Assembly: GCF_016592435.1 (NCBI RefSeq)
Contig: NZ_AP014545.1
Coordinates: 1,682,693-1,746,692 of the forward strand
DNA length: 64,000 nucleotides
Source of the DNA: Amphritea japonica ATCC BAA-1530
Lineage (GTDB): Bacteria; Pseudomonadota; Gammaproteobacteria; Pseudomonadales; Balneatricaceae
Reading direction: 5' to 3'
Below, piece after piece: positions 11,965 through 21,280 of this stretch (position 1 is its first letter; every line of letters begins with the position of its first letter). The position numbers were made by a program, and so were the translations under genes. The notes beneath the pieces are model-generated. The model ran no database searches. It was not told where the DNA came from and saw nothing but the letters and a program-made list of their open reading frames with translations.

Positions 11965-13365
11965 ATGGCTGTCTATGACTATGATGTCATTGTACTAGGG
12001 TCCGGTCCTGCCGGTGAAGGTGCGGCAATGAACGCGGCGAAGAAAGGACGCCGTGTTGCAGTGATAGAGTCACAGGACTCTGTCGGTGGTAACTGTACTC
12101 ACAAAGGGACTATTCCATCCAAAGCTCTGCGTCACTCGGTTAAACAGATCATCGAGTTCAATACTAACCCTATGTTCCGGGATATCGGTGAACCACGCTG
12201 GTTCTCCTTTCCTAAAGTATTAAAGCGTGCCGAAAAGGTTATCTCCAATCAGGTCATGATGCGGACCAACTTTTACGCCCGTAACCGTATCGATCTGTTC
12301 TTTGGTCTGGCTGAATTTCAGGATAAGAACACGGTATTAGTAAAAGGCACCATTAATGGTGATGAGACCCTACGTGCTAAGAATATTATTATCGCTACCG
12401 GTTCTCGCCCTTATACTCCGGAAGACATCGATTTCTCTCACCCTCGTATTTACAACAGCGATACTATCCTGACGCTGAGTCATACGCCTCGTACGCTTAT
12501 TATCTATGGTGCTGGTGTTATCGGTTCTGAATACGCGTCTATCTTTAGCGGTCTGGGTGTGAAAGTTGACCTGATCGACTCAATGGGACGTCTGCTGTCA
12601 TTCCTGGATGCTGAAATCTCAGACTCGCTGAGTTATCACTTTAGAAATAACGCGGTTAAGATCCGTCACAATGAGTTTTACGAAAAGGTAGTGGCAGATG
12701 AGCGGGGCGTCACGCTGACGTTGAAGTCAGGCAAAATGATCCGTGCTGATGCATTCCTATGGTGTAATGGCCGTACCGGTAATACTGACATGCTTAAGCT
12801 CGAGAACGTTGGTCTTGAGGCTAATGGTCGTGGTCAGATTGAGGTTGATGATCATTACCGCACCAAGGTGGAAGGTATGTATGCCTGTGGTGATGTGATC
12901 GGCTGGCCTGCACTGGCTTCAGCCGCGCTCGATCAGGGCCGTGCAGCGTCTTCAGATATGCTTAATGCAGATGATTTCCGTTATATCAACGATGTTCCTA
13001 CCGGTATTTATACGATTCCTGAAATCAGTTCGATCGGTAAGACAGAAGAGCAGTTGACTGAAGAGTGTGTGCCGTACGAAGTGGGTCAGGCATTCTTTAA
13101 GGATACTGCCCGGGCGCAGATTTCTGGTCAGCCTATCGGCATGTTAAAGATCCTGTTTAACCGGGAAACGCTGGCTATTCTGGGTATTCATTGCTTCGGC
13201 GATCAGGCTTCAGAGATTGTGCACATCGGCCAGGCTATAATGAATCAGGAAGGGGAAGCGAATACGATTAACTACTTCGTTAATACCACCTTCAACTACC
13301 CAACCATGGCGGAAGCGTATCGGGTTGCGGCAATAGCGGGGTTAAATCGGATAGCAAATCTGTAA
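11965..13365 (+). CDS. sthA: Soluble pyridine nucleotide transhydrogenase
   Basis: Cytoplasmic FAD enzyme exchanging reducing equivalents between NADPH and NAD+. It is 466 aa, the same length as E. coli SthA. The FAD motif [14 protein letters not shown] lies at the N-terminus. [14 protein letters not shown] keeps one cysteine but has Thr where related disulfide reductases have the second Cys, which is the SthA signature. The NAD(P) motif [13 protein letters not shown] lies near residue 182. ATG at 11965, with AGGGGA upstream, is preferred over the GTG at 11962. It has its own 175-nt leader and a strong terminator. Confidence 0.95.
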   Translation: MAVYDYDVIVLGSGPAGEGAAMNAAKKGRRVAVIESQDSVGGNCTHKGTIPSKALRHSVKQIIEFNTNPMFRDIGEPRWFSFPKVLKRAEKVISNQVMMRTNFYARNRIDLFFGLAEFQDKNTVLVKGTINGDETLRAKNIIIATGSRPYTPEDIDFSHPRIYNSDTILTLSHTPRTLIIYGAGVIGSEYASIFSGLGVKVDLIDSMGRLLSFLDAEISDSLSYHFRNNAVKIRHNEFYEKVVADERGVTLTLKSGKMIRADAFLWCNGRTGNTDMLKLENVGLEANGRGQIEVDDHYRTKVEGMYACGDVIGWPALASAALDQGRAASSDMLNADDFRYINDVPTGIYTIPEISSIGKTEEQLTEECVPYEVGQAFFKDTARAQISGQPIGMLKILFNRETLAILGIHCFGDQASEIVHIGQAIMNQEGEANTINYFVNTTFNYPTMAEAYRVAAIAGLNRIANL

Positions 13366-13380
13366 GCGTTAGCGCAGATG

Positions 13381-13410
13381 AAAAAAAAACCGCCTACGGG
13401 CGGTTTTTTT
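13381..13410. terminator. Bidirectional terminator between sthA and the convergent gene
   Basis: ACCGCC/GGCGGT stem with TACG tetraloop, flanked by nine A and seven T, so it can terminate transcripts from either side. Confidence 0.9.
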
Positions 13411-13424
13411 ATGGCTTCAAAGAA

Positions 13425-13730
13425 TCAGTCTGGTTTGTTCTTATCTGCTTTTTCAGGCTCTTTATAAAAGCCATCTTCGTAATACTTACCGGACACGCCC
13501 AGTTTTTTCTCCACCCAGCGATTGTAATGTTTCCAGATAAAGAATCCCGGGGTCATCGCTATCATAATGCCCAGCATCAGGCCTGATCCCGCGTATTCTG
13601 CTGGCAGCTGGGCGGTTACCCAGTCATAGAAACCGCTCTGATCCATGACCAGGTAGTAACCGGCGAGAAAGAGTAAACCAAACGCAGTGGCTAAGTGGTG
13701 CAGTACTTTATTATGCGAGCTTGCAGACAT
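13425..13730 (-). CDS. Small two-helix membrane protein, function unknown
   Basis: 101 aa with two hydrophobic segments (roughly residues 11-29 and 48-66, ending FFIWKHYNRW) and a charged, Lys-rich C-terminus. I do not recognise the family. It lies 8 nt downstream of the Tus-like gene on the same strand and so is probably in one transcript with it and the PilZ gene. It ends at the bidirectional terminator shared with sthA. Confidence 0.75.
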   Translation of the reverse strand: MSASSHNKVLHHLATAFGLLFLAGYYLVMDQSGFYDWVTAQLPAEYAGSGLMLGIMIAMTPGFFIWKHYNRWVEKKLGVSGKYYEDGFYKEPEKADKNKPD

Positions 13731-13738
13731 GAAACGAT

Positions 13739-14590
13739 TTATCCCAGATAACGGTGAGCTCGGAGGCTGGGCAGAAAGGGTTGAGGATCTATCTTAAGAT
13801 CACTGCGTTCCAGTCTGCTTCTTGACTCAGGAGCGATAAGTGGAGGCTCATTATACTCAGGTAAGAGGGGGTTTTCATCGTCCAGAGCGACAATAATAGG
13901 CAATGAGGTGTTACGGGCTTTGCGTAACATTAGGTCTTTCTGCTTCCAGAGGATGTTCGCGCGCATTACCGGTACCTGAGTTTGGATCTGTGCCAGCATA
14001 TCCCCTGGACGCAGATTCCCGACCGCCTGTAGCTGAAGCTGGATATGTGGCTGACTGGAATCCATCTTAAGCAGTTTTTCTTCTGCCTCTTTAGGGCTGA
14101 GTTTGCGGATACTTCGACCACTGGTGTACCAGCTGAAACCGATTTTAACCGGTCGGGTTTCGATGACAGGAATTTGTCGATAACACTGTTTAAGATGAAG
14201 GCGTGATGCCCCCTGGCGATGAAGAAGTTCAGCTAGTTTTGCTGTCCTTTTCTGAAGGCTATGTTGAAGGTCCGGAGATTCGCTCAGGCGGTATTCGGTG
14301 GCCATTTTTTGAAACCGGGCTTTGGCCAGATTGAGTTCCAGCGCGTGCTGAATAAGCTCTGCATTGGCGCCGATCAAGCCGTGTTGGCTGCGGGTGGTTC
14401 GGCCGTCCTGATTATCCTGATACCAGATGTCAGCATACAGTGCTGCCGCCTGCTCAAGATTTGTCGTGGTTTGTCCGGGTAACCAGTAAGGCTGTTGGCT
14501 GGTACGCAAGCAGTTGGTGAATTTCAACAGTGCCTGATTCAGCTGAACCAGGCTGTCGACAAGTTCAATACTGTTAGTAGAGCTCTTCAT
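13739..14590 (-). CDS. Tus-like DNA replication terminus site-binding protein
   Basis: Tus binds Ter sites and stops a replication fork arriving from one side. This 283-aa protein matches the family by eye in three places. The N-terminus has LVDSLVQLNQALLKF, compared with Tus LVDRLNTTFRQMEQEL. The middle has ELLHRQ...CYRQIPV...RPVKIGFSW, compared with EWVHRH...AYRTLTV...ATLRFGW. The end has LPIIVALDDENPLLPEYNEPPLI, compared with TPLIALINRDNGAGVP. The lock-region His144 of Tus corresponds to His124 here, and the residue at Phe140 appears to be Ala120. It is shorter than E. coli Tus (309 aa). The 5' end overlaps the PilZ gene by 17 nt. I could not identify a convincing Ter site in the window. 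Confidence 0.75.
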   Translation of the reverse strand: MKSSTNSIELVDSLVQLNQALLKFTNCLRTSQQPYWLPGQTTTNLEQAAALYADIWYQDNQDGRTTRSQHGLIGANAELIQHALELNLAKARFQKMATEYRLSESPDLQHSLQKRTAKLAELLHRQGASRLHLKQCYRQIPVIETRPVKIGFSWYTSGRSIRKLSPKEAEEKLLKMDSSQPHIQLQLQAVGNLRPGDMLAQIQTQVPVMRANILWKQKDLMLRKARNTSLPIIVALDDENPLLPEYNEPPLIAPESRSRLERSDLKIDPQPFLPSLRAHRYLG

Positions 14591-15143
14591 TGATCTGCTG
14601 GCGCTCGCGTGCCTGGGTAGAGAGAATATATCGGGCGACGATCATTCGGCTGCTTTCCGGCAGGTCAGTAAACTCAACCCCGATTTTATATTTTCCATTC
14701 TCTTCGCCAGAGTAGAGAACTTGTCCGTAAAGGAGGAGGCCCGAAAAGGTTTCCTCAAAGACAACTTTAAGCGCCAGATAGGTGTTGAGTGGAATAGCCT
14801 CTTCACAATCGAAGCTCAAGCCTCCCTCGCTCAGGCTGATTTCCTGAGCGGTTAGGTTTTCAAATTCGACATCACTCTTGGCAACAGCCTGAGCTATCGC
14901 ATCAATCTTATCGTTCATGCTTTCAAGGTATGCGGCGACCGAAGGCTCTTTTTGAGCGATCTTGCGCAGATGATAGTCATTATCACGCCCCAGGTTCTGG
15001 AGCTGTGTCAGTAACAGAAAGAAAGGCGAAACCTCGAACTGAGTCGGTATTCGGCTGTGTTCCATCTCATCTTCCGTGATGATTTTATAGTCTACCGCTA
15101 CTTTGCCATGGATGCGGAAATACTGGCGTCGTTCCTGATTCAA
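14574..15143 (-). CDS. PilZ-domain protein with N-terminal helical extension
   Basis: PilZ domains bind cyclic di-GMP. This 189-aa protein starts MNQERRQYFRIHGKVAVDY, where RRQYFR resembles the RxxxR ligand motif. The body has a helical insert (residues ~35-90), and the second motif region reads SLSEGGLSF instead of [DN]xSxxGxxF, so Asp/Asn is replaced by Ser. The C-terminus (YKIGVEFTDLPESSRMIVARYI) is the usual PilZ strand and helix. Binding may be altered or lost. A Pseudomonas PilZ gene next to lolC (PA2989, from memory) is the likely orthologue. It is co-transcribed with the Tus-like gene. Confidence 0.82.
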   Translation of the reverse strand: MNQERRQYFRIHGKVAVDYKIITEDEMEHSRIPTQFEVSPFFLLLTQLQNLGRDNDYHLRKIAQKEPSVAAYLESMNDKIDAIAQAVAKSDVEFENLTAQEISLSEGGLSFDCEEAIPLNTYLALKVVFEETFSGLLLYGQVLYSGEENGKYKIGVEFTDLPESSRMIVARYILSTQARERQQINEELY

Positions 15144-15241
15144 AGTTAAGCCCTCAAAGTAATCTCACATTACCCGAGTATAGCGAATATTATTCTGATT
15201 TTGTTAGAGAAATTTACCCGTCTGTGATTTAATCCTCAGCC

Positions 15242-16486
15242 ATGTTTAGACCATTCTCCCTGTACGTTGGGTTGCGTTATACCGCCGCCAAACGGAGCAA
15301 CAATTTTATCTCGTTCATCTCATTAGTCTCAATGCTGGGGCTGATGCTGGGTGTGGCTGCGCTGATTGTCGTACTTTCGGTGATGAACGGTTTCGATCGT
15401 GAACTCAAAAACCGCATTCTCGGTATGGTTCCCCATGGCACCATATCGGATTACGGTAAGCCACTTGAAAACTGGCAGTCAGTGGCTGATACGGTTAACC
15501 AGCAGCCTGGAGTTGTTGGGACCGCTCCCTACATCCAGGCACAGGGAATGCTGACTAATCGGGGAGTTGTCCGTGGTGTTCTGATCAACGGTATTGATCC
15601 GGAACTGGAACAAAAAATTTCGATACTTGGCAACCACATGAAAGCGGGTAGCCTTGATCAGTTGGCGCCTAAAAGCTATGGCATTGTACTGGGGGCTCTT
15701 CTGGCCCGTTCGATGGGGGCTAACCTTGGTGACAAAATCACCCTCGTGTTACCGGAAGCATCAATTAGCGTAGCAGGGGTTATTCCCCGCTTAAAGCGTT
15801 TTACCGTTGTTGGGTTGTTCGAGGTTGGAGCGGAGCTTGATGCAAATCTGGCCTATATTCATATTGATGACGCTGCCCGGATTAAAAGGATGAGCAGTGG
15901 TGTTGATGGTATTCGTCTGCAATTTGATAACCTCTTTGAGGCACCGTACAGGATTCGTCAGATCATTACTGATCTGGGTGAGTTTTATCGCGCCAGTGAC
16001 TGGACCCGTACCCACGGCAATCTGTTTCAGGCCATCCAGCTAGAAAAGAAGATGATCGGCTTGTTGCTGTTTCTGATTGTATTTGTAGCGGCCTTTAATA
16101 TTGTTTCGACTCTGGTGATGGTGGTAACGGACAAGAAAGGTGATATTGCTATCCTGCGAACACTGGGAGCAACACCTGGCCGGATCATGCGAATTTTTAT
16201 GGTGCAGGGCACCGTTATTGGCGTCATGGGAACCCTGCTAGGCTCGGTCCTGGGGATCGTACTTGCGTTAACGGTGACAGACTTAATTGCCTGGGTAGAA
16301 CAGGCTTTCGGTATCCAGTTTCTGAGTGCCGAGGTTTACTTCATTAGTTATTTGCCATCTCAGCTTCGGCTTGAGGATGTAGTCACTATTATCAGCGTGG
16401 CGTTAAGTATTAGTTTTCTGGCTACCTTGTACCCGGCTTGGCGCGCCTCCCGTACACAACCAGCAGAGGCGTTACGCTATGAGTGA
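15242..16486 (+). CDS. lolC: Lipoprotein-releasing ABC transporter permease (LolC/E family)
   Basis: Inner-membrane permease that extracts outer-membrane lipoproteins and hands them to LolA. It is 414 aa. One N-terminal helix (residues ~22-48), a large periplasmic domain, then three C-terminal helices form the MacB/FtsX topology. FISFISLVSMLGLMLGVAALI and the closing TLYPAWRASRTQPAEALRYE are characteristic. It overlaps lolD by 8 nt. Only one permease gene is present where Pseudomonas has lolC and lolE flanking lolD, so it could act as a homodimer of LolF type, or a second gene could lie elsewhere. Confidence 0.9.
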   Translation: MFRPFSLYVGLRYTAAKRSNNFISFISLVSMLGLMLGVAALIVVLSVMNGFDRELKNRILGMVPHGTISDYGKPLENWQSVADTVNQQPGVVGTAPYIQAQGMLTNRGVVRGVLINGIDPELEQKISILGNHMKAGSLDQLAPKSYGIVLGALLARSMGANLGDKITLVLPEASISVAGVIPRLKRFTVVGLFEVGAELDANLAYIHIDDAARIKRMSSGVDGIRLQFDNLFEAPYRIRQIITDLGEFYRASDWTRTHGNLFQAIQLEKKMIGLLLFLIVFVAAFNIVSTLVMVVTDKKGDIAILRTLGATPGRIMRIFMVQGTVIGVMGTLLGSVLGIVLALTVTDLIAWVEQAFGIQFLSAEVYFISYLPSQLRLEDVVTIISVALSISFLATLYPAWRASRTQPAEALRYE

Positions 16487-17165
16487 TTTGGTGCTGCAGT
16501 GTATCGATCTGAAGAAAGCCTACGGTGAAGCTGATATAGCGGTTGAAGTACTGCGCGGTGTTGAGCTTGAGGTAAAGCGGGGAGAGACTCTGGCAATTGT
16601 CGGCAGCTCCGGCTCAGGCAAGAGTACCCTGTTGAATATGTTAGGCGGCCTGGATCTTCCCAGCTCCGGTGATGTGCGCATCGATAACCAGTCTTTTTTC
16701 GATATCAGCGAAAAAGCGCGCGCGCAGCTGCGTAATCGTTCACTGGGCTTTGTTTACCAGTTTCACCACCTGTTAGCGGAATTTAGTGCGCTGGAAAATG
16801 TTGCGATGCCGCTGCTGATCAGAGGCGAGTCGATTAAAACCGTACAAGAAAAGTCAGCTGAGCTGCTGCGTTCAGTGGGGCTGGGGCATCGTTTGGAGCA
16901 TAAACCGTCAATGCTCAGTGGCGGAGAGCGTCAGCGGGTTGCGATTGCCCGTGCGCTGGTGACTAATCCGGCGTGCGTGTTGATGGATGAACCCACGGGT
17001 AATCTTGATCGGCATACGGCTGAAGATGTTCAGGCGCTGATGGATAATCTCAACGCTGAATTTGGTATTTCGTTTGTAGTGGTTACCCATGACTTGCAGT
17101 TGGCCGAAAAACAGGGGCGGGTGATGGAGCTTAAGGATGGTTTGCTGCAAGAGATAAACGTTTAA
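16479..17165 (+). CDS. lolD: Lipoprotein-releasing system ATP-binding protein LolD
   Basis: ATPase of the Lol export complex in the inner membrane. It is 228 aa. Walker A is GSSGSGKST (near residue 42), the Q-loop is YQFHHLLAEFSALENV, the signature is LSGGERQRVAIARAL, Walker B is VLMDEPTGNLD and the H-loop is VVTHD. The start overlaps the permease end, consistent with translational coupling. A terminator follows 30 nt after the stop. Confidence 0.95.
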   Translation: MSDLVLQCIDLKKAYGEADIAVEVLRGVELEVKRGETLAIVGSSGSGKSTLLNMLGGLDLPSSGDVRIDNQSFFDISEKARAQLRNRSLGFVYQFHHLLAEFSALENVAMPLLIRGESIKTVQEKSAELLRSVGLGHRLEHKPSMLSGGERQRVAIARALVTNPACVLMDEPTGNLDRHTAEDVQALMDNLNAEFGISFVVVTHDLQLAEKQGRVMELKDGLLQEINV

Positions 17166-17194
17166 GCTTTATTGAGTCCGTACATCAGTACTTT

Positions 17195-17223
17195 AAAAAA
17201 GCCGGGATCTATTCCGGCTTTTT
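17195..17223. terminator. Bidirectional terminator, lolD / DUF2062
   Basis: A-rich tract, GCCGG/CCGGC stem with an 8-nt loop, then TTTTT. The hairpin overlaps the last codons of the convergent DUF2062 gene. Confidence 0.85.
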
Positions 17224-17829
17224 ACTTTCGGTTTCATCTGAATCACTGTTCTGGCAAGCGACTTCATCAGTGCATTTTTTTGTTGAGTTGCGGGATTTAC
17301 GCTTCCGCCAGCTTTTGTTTACCTGCCATACCCAGAATCCCTGCATCATAAAATATCCTAGCGTGCCGCTGACAATACCGCAGGTTAAAGAGCCTACTAA
17401 TAGCGGTAACCAGATATGAGACAGCTCAGTGGTAAGCCACTCAACACTCATGACAAATTCGACCTGTTGAGGGTCTGCACCTACCATCAGCGTCCCCACC
17501 CAATAGGCAAAATAGAACATGGGAGGGATAGTAATAGGGTTAGTTATCCATACCAGGCTGACAGATATTGGCAGGTTGCTGCGGATAAACAGTGCGACCA
17601 CGGCGGCTATCACCATCTGCGATGGCAGCGGGATAAAGGCGCAGAATAAACCGACAAAAAAAGCTTTGCTGACAGATTTCCGGGTCAGATGCCATAAGTT
17701 GGGGTCATGTATATAACTCCCTAGCCAGCTGAGATAGCGGTTGGATTTGAGCTTACGCTCATCCGGCATATATTTTTTGATTAATTTGCGCGGCATCAGG
17801 GACGCACTTATAGTAGATGTATGGGGCAT
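17209..17829 (-). CDS. DUF2062 membrane protein
   Basis: 206 aa with three to four membrane segments. The DUF2062 core reads PNLWHLTRKSVSKAFFVGLFCAF, then IPLPSQMVIAAVVALFIRSNLPISV and WITNPITIPPMFYFAYWVG, which is the family's conserved hydrophobic pattern. The biochemical function is unknown. The tail is Lys/Ser/Asp-rich and cytoplasmic. A start at the internal Met (17796, MPRKLIKKYMPDE) would fit homologues better than the first ATG, which adds a serine/threonine-rich stretch. It is divergent from comEC. Confidence 0.85.
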   Translation of the reverse strand: MPHTSTISASLMPRKLIKKYMPDERKLKSNRYLSWLGSYIHDPNLWHLTRKSVSKAFFVGLFCAFIPLPSQMVIAAVVALFIRSNLPISVSLVWITNPITIPPMFYFAYWVGTLMVGADPQQVEFVMSVEWLTTELSHIWLPLLVGSLTCGIVSGTLGYFMMQGFWVWQVNKSWRKRKSRNSTKKCTDEVACQNSDSDETESKKPE

Positions 17830-17873
17830 TAATTATGCCCACTAAAAATCGCTAAGCCAACCGGAAATCATGG

Positions 17874-20165
17874 ATGATAGGTATAGCTTTTGGTGTAATG
17901 TTGGTGGCCTTGTTGCCACAGCTCCTTTCTTTTTCGCTTATAGCCTTATTAGTGGTGCTTTTAGCGTTGCTATTTGCAGCGCAATCTAAGCTACGATTCC
18001 GACGAAAAGTCAGCTCACAGTTAATGGGGTTGCTGATCGGTATTCTTTACGCCTCAGTATGGGGTCATCTCAATCTCAGTCATCGTATGCCGCTTAATAT
18101 GCCGACTCAAGTGTTAACCGTTGAGGGTGTTGTCAGCCATTTGCCTGAGTCACGTGCAGGTCTGCTCCGTTTTCGGTTTGAAATTGACGAACCTTCTTCG
18201 AATTCTTCAGCAACACAATCAGGGGCCCAGTTAAAACATCTGCTGTTGAGCTGGTACCGCCCTGACCAGGAAGTGCAGCCTGGTCAGCGTTGGCGTTTAA
18301 CTGTCCGTGTAAAACCGCCTCGGGGGTATATGAATCCAGGAGGGCATGATTATGAGACTTTTCTTTTTGCTCAGCAGATAGATGCAAAAGGTTATCTGCT
18401 TAATGCTGAGTTGTTGGCGGATGTGGAAACAGATTTCAGATATACAGCCGAAAGGGTTCGTTATCAGGTCCGTGGCTGGTTAATGAGTTTACCTTTGAGC
18501 TCTACCACTCAGGCGACGGTCAGAGCCTTAGTGCTAGGGGATAAGCAGGGGCTGGATGATGGGCAATGGCGTATTTTACGGCAGACGGGCACTGTACATC
18601 TTGCTGTTATCAGTGGTTTACACATAGGTATCGCCTGTTTGCTTGGGTATATTGCCGGCGCCATTTTTCAACGCCTCGCGGGGCGGTTTGTTCAGGGATG
18701 CGCAGACGTAAGAGGCTATAGAGTTATACCCGCTCTTGCTTTTGCTTCAGCCTATGCGCTCCTTGCTGGCTTTAGTGTACCCACCCAGAGAGCTTTGATT
18801 ATGGCGCTGGCGATGCTGTTGCCTGTATTAATAAATCGCGCTGTTAGTGTTTGGCAGCGTTTTCTTTTAGCGTTAGTCGGTGTGTTGCTGGTTCAGCCTC
18901 TGAGTATTTATCAACCGGGGTTCTGGTTGTCTTTTGGTGCTGTGGCGGCATTGTTGCTGACGGTTACCCGGGAAGACTCTACAGGGTTTGTTAAGCCCCT
19001 GATTAAAACTCAACTAGCAGTATTTTTCGGCTTATCTCCTCTGTTGTTACTCTGGATGGGGCAAGTTGCAGTGGTTGCGCCGTTGGTCAATCTTATTGCC
19101 ATACCGGCCCTTACATTCATTATGTTACCGGGTGTATTACTAGGGTTGTTACTCTGTTTGATGGATCCCTTTGCCGGTGCTGCGTTGTTGAACTTTCTGA
19201 GCGATAGCTTTTGGTATTCATTGCAACAGGTTGTGCTACCTGATGAGCAGGGTATTATCGTTTTACATCCTTCTCTCATGGCAGCCCTGCTGGCGAGTTT
19301 GGCGGCACTGATCCTGATTTTGCCCGGTTGGATTGGTGTCAGAGGTTTTACACTCTTTTTGCTTGTTGCGCTGATCTTTCCGATCAGAGAGCGGCCTCAA
19401 CAGGGTGCATTTAGGGCAACAGTTCTGGATGTGGGACAGGGGCTGTCGGTATTAATAGAAACCGAACATAAAACGCTACTCTATGATACCGGTGCAGCTT
19501 ACCCTAGCGGAAGCGTTGCCCGTTATACGTTGCTTCCGGTGCTTGAGCAGCGGGGTATTAAGCGACTTGATCGTCTGGTGATTAGTCATAAAGATAATGA
19601 TCATGCGGGTGGATACCGGGATCTGGTTGCGGCAGTTGAAGTGGATTCGTTTCACACGGGCAGTCCACTGCTTAAACGACGGTTTGACGGAGAACCTTGT
19701 CATTCGGGGGCTGGCTGGGAATGGGGAGGGGTTCGTTTCAGTTATATTCAACCATCTGATCCTCAGCCAATGAGTGAAAACAATCGCTCCTGTGTGCTAC
19801 TTGTGCAGGCGGGGGATTGTCGTTTGATTATTCCCGGTGATATTGAAAGCAGTGTTGAGGCACAGATTATCAGGGGTAATCCTGACTTAAAGGTGAATTG
19901 GCTGGTTGCTGCGCATCATGGTAGTCGTTTCTCCAGTAGTGATCTCTGGTTGCGCAGTCTGGAACCAGACAGGGTTCTGTTCAGCGCCGGATTTGGTAAT
20001 TCCTATGGGCATCCTGCCGAGGATGTGGTGAGGCGATTAGAGGTACTAAAGGTTCCGATGGACAGCACTGTGGAAGGTGGTGCACTGATTTTGACAAGTG
20101 GATTGGGAGGTTGTGATACGCACCGCTTTCGGGAACAGAAAAAGCGTTACTGGACAGCAGGTTAA
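17874..20165 (+). CDS. comEC: DNA internalization protein ComEC/Rec2
   Basis: Inner-membrane channel for single-stranded DNA during natural transformation. It is 763 aa with the full family architecture: N-terminal helices, the DUF4131 region (VEGVVSHLPESRAGLLRF), the Competence membrane domain (VHLAVISGLHIGIACLLG), and a C-terminal metallo-beta-lactamase domain (VLDVGQGLSVLI, SHKDNDHAGG, AAHHGSRFSSS). It appears intact. No other competence genes are in this window, so competence cannot be concluded. Confidence 0.94.
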   Translation: MIGIAFGVMLVALLPQLLSFSLIALLVVLLALLFAAQSKLRFRRKVSSQLMGLLIGILYASVWGHLNLSHRMPLNMPTQVLTVEGVVSHLPESRAGLLRFRFEIDEPSSNSSATQSGAQLKHLLLSWYRPDQEVQPGQRWRLTVRVKPPRGYMNPGGHDYETFLFAQQIDAKGYLLNAELLADVETDFRYTAERVRYQVRGWLMSLPLSSTTQATVRALVLGDKQGLDDGQWRILRQTGTVHLAVISGLHIGIACLLGYIAGAIFQRLAGRFVQGCADVRGYRVIPALAFASAYALLAGFSVPTQRALIMALAMLLPVLINRAVSVWQRFLLALVGVLLVQPLSIYQPGFWLSFGAVAALLLTVTREDSTGFVKPLIKTQLAVFFGLSPLLLLWMGQVAVVAPLVNLIAIPALTFIMLPGVLLGLLLCLMDPFAGAALLNFLSDSFWYSLQQVVLPDEQGIIVLHPSLMAALLASLAALILILPGWIGVRGFTLFLLVALIFPIRERPQQGAFRATVLDVGQGLSVLIETEHKTLLYDTGAAYPSGSVARYTLLPVLEQRGIKRLDRLVISHKDNDHAGGYRDLVAAVEVDSFHTGSPLLKRRFDGEPCHSGAGWEWGGVRFSYIQPSDPQPMSENNRSCVLLVQAGDCRLIIPGDIESSVEAQIIRGNPDLKVNWLVAAHHGSRFSSSDLWLRSLEPDRVLFSAGFGNSYGHPAEDVVRRLEVLKVPMDSTVEGGALILTSGLGGCDTHRFREQKKRYWTAG

Positions 20166-20225
20166 TCACTATTATGGTCTCAGACTCTATGCTAGAGTAT
20201 GGGCCGGTTTGTAGGAGGATTTCTG

Positions 20226-20846
20226 GTGTTCGAATTGATTCAATCCGGTGGTTGGCTAATGGTGCCGATTATCGCCTGTTCTGTATTTTCTCTGGCTATC
20301 TGTCTGGAGCGTTTTTGGATATTACAAAAGAAGCGCGTCGCGCCCACCAATCTGTTATCCGATGTTTGGGTGTTGGTTCGCAATGGAGAGATGACGCCTG
20401 AGCGTATGCAGTTGATACGTAACGAAAGCTTTCTCGGTCAGATCATGGTGGCGGGTTTGAATAACTCCAAGCATGGTCGTGAGATCATGAAGGAAAGTAT
20501 TCAGGAAGCGGCCCAACATGTGATGCACCAGATGGAACGATTTCTTAATTCACTGGGTACCATCGCGGCTATTTCACCATTACTGGGGCTGTTGGGTACG
20601 GTTATCGGTATGATTAAAGTATTTGCTGAGATAATGCTGCAGGGTACCGGAAATGCAAATGTACTCGCCGGCGGGATATCTGAGGCACTGATTACAACAG
20701 CAGCGGGTTTGACCGTTGCTATCCCAACACTGGTTTTTCATCGTTATCTGCAACGTCGGGTCGAGAGCTTGCTGATTGAGATGGAACAGGAATCTCAGAA
20801 GCTGGTCGAAGTTGTGCACGGCGAACGTGAAGTTGATTTTGAGTAA
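20226..20846 (+). CDS. exbB: MotA/TolQ/ExbB-family proton channel protein
   Basis: Inner-membrane proton channel subunit energising outer-membrane transport or envelope processes with its ExbD partner. GTG at 20226 is chosen because a perfect AGGAGG ends 7 nt before it. The upstream ATG at 20199 has no ribosome-binding site. It is 206 aa with three membrane helices (residues ~8-30, ~107-130, ~150-175). The C-terminal helix region EALITTAAGLTVAIPTLVFHRYLQRRV is the family signature. It is followed 3 nt later by exbD. No TonB or receptor is adjacent, so the client is unknown. Confidence 0.9.
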   Translation: MFELIQSGGWLMVPIIACSVFSLAICLERFWILQKKRVAPTNLLSDVWVLVRNGEMTPERMQLIRNESFLGQIMVAGLNNSKHGREIMKESIQEAAQHVMHQMERFLNSLGTIAAISPLLGLLGTVIGMIKVFAEIMLQGTGNANVLAGGISEALITTAAGLTVAIPTLVFHRYLQRRVESLLIEMEQESQKLVEVVHGEREVDFE

Positions 20847-20849
20847 CCG

Positions 20850-21278
20850 GTGAATAGATTGAAATTCCGACGCAAACAACCTGAAGAAGTTTCGGTAAAC
20901 CTGACACCACTTATTGATGTGGTGTTTTTGTTGCTGATTTTTTTTATGGTCTCCACAACCTTTACCAAAGAAACGCATCTAGAGATTAATTTGCCAGAAG
21001 CGGAAGGTGAAATCGTTGAATCTCAGACTGATTCAATAGAAGTGACCATCAGTGTAGAAGGTGATTTCAGTGTTAACGGTCAGGTTCTTCTGAATAGCCA
21101 GCCCGATACTTTGCGCCGGGCGATTATGGACCAGGCTGGTGATGACCGTAAGCTACCCTTTGTTATTTCAGCAGATGCTAATACGCCCCATCAGTCAGTC
21201 GTGACGGTGATGGATGTGGCTGGCAAGCTTGGCTTTGCTGGATTGAGCATTACCACTCAGCAAGCGGCTGAGGAATAA
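20850..21278 (+). CDS. exbD: ExbD/TolR-family protein
   Basis: Partner of the ExbB-like channel, with one membrane helix carrying the proton-relay Asp and a periplasmic domain. It is 142 aa. NLTPLIDVVFLLLIFFMVSTTF contains the essential Asp of the helix. GTG start at 20850, 3 nt after exbB. It is in the exbB-exbD-lpxK operon order known from Pseudomonas. Confidence 0.92.
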   Translation: MNRLKFRRKQPEEVSVNLTPLIDVVFLLLIFFMVSTTFTKETHLEINLPEAEGEIVESQTDSIEVTISVEGDFSVNGQVLLNSQPDTLRRAIMDQAGDDRKLPFVISADANTPHQSVVTVMDVAGKLGFAGLSITTQQAAEE

Positions 21279-21280
21279 CT

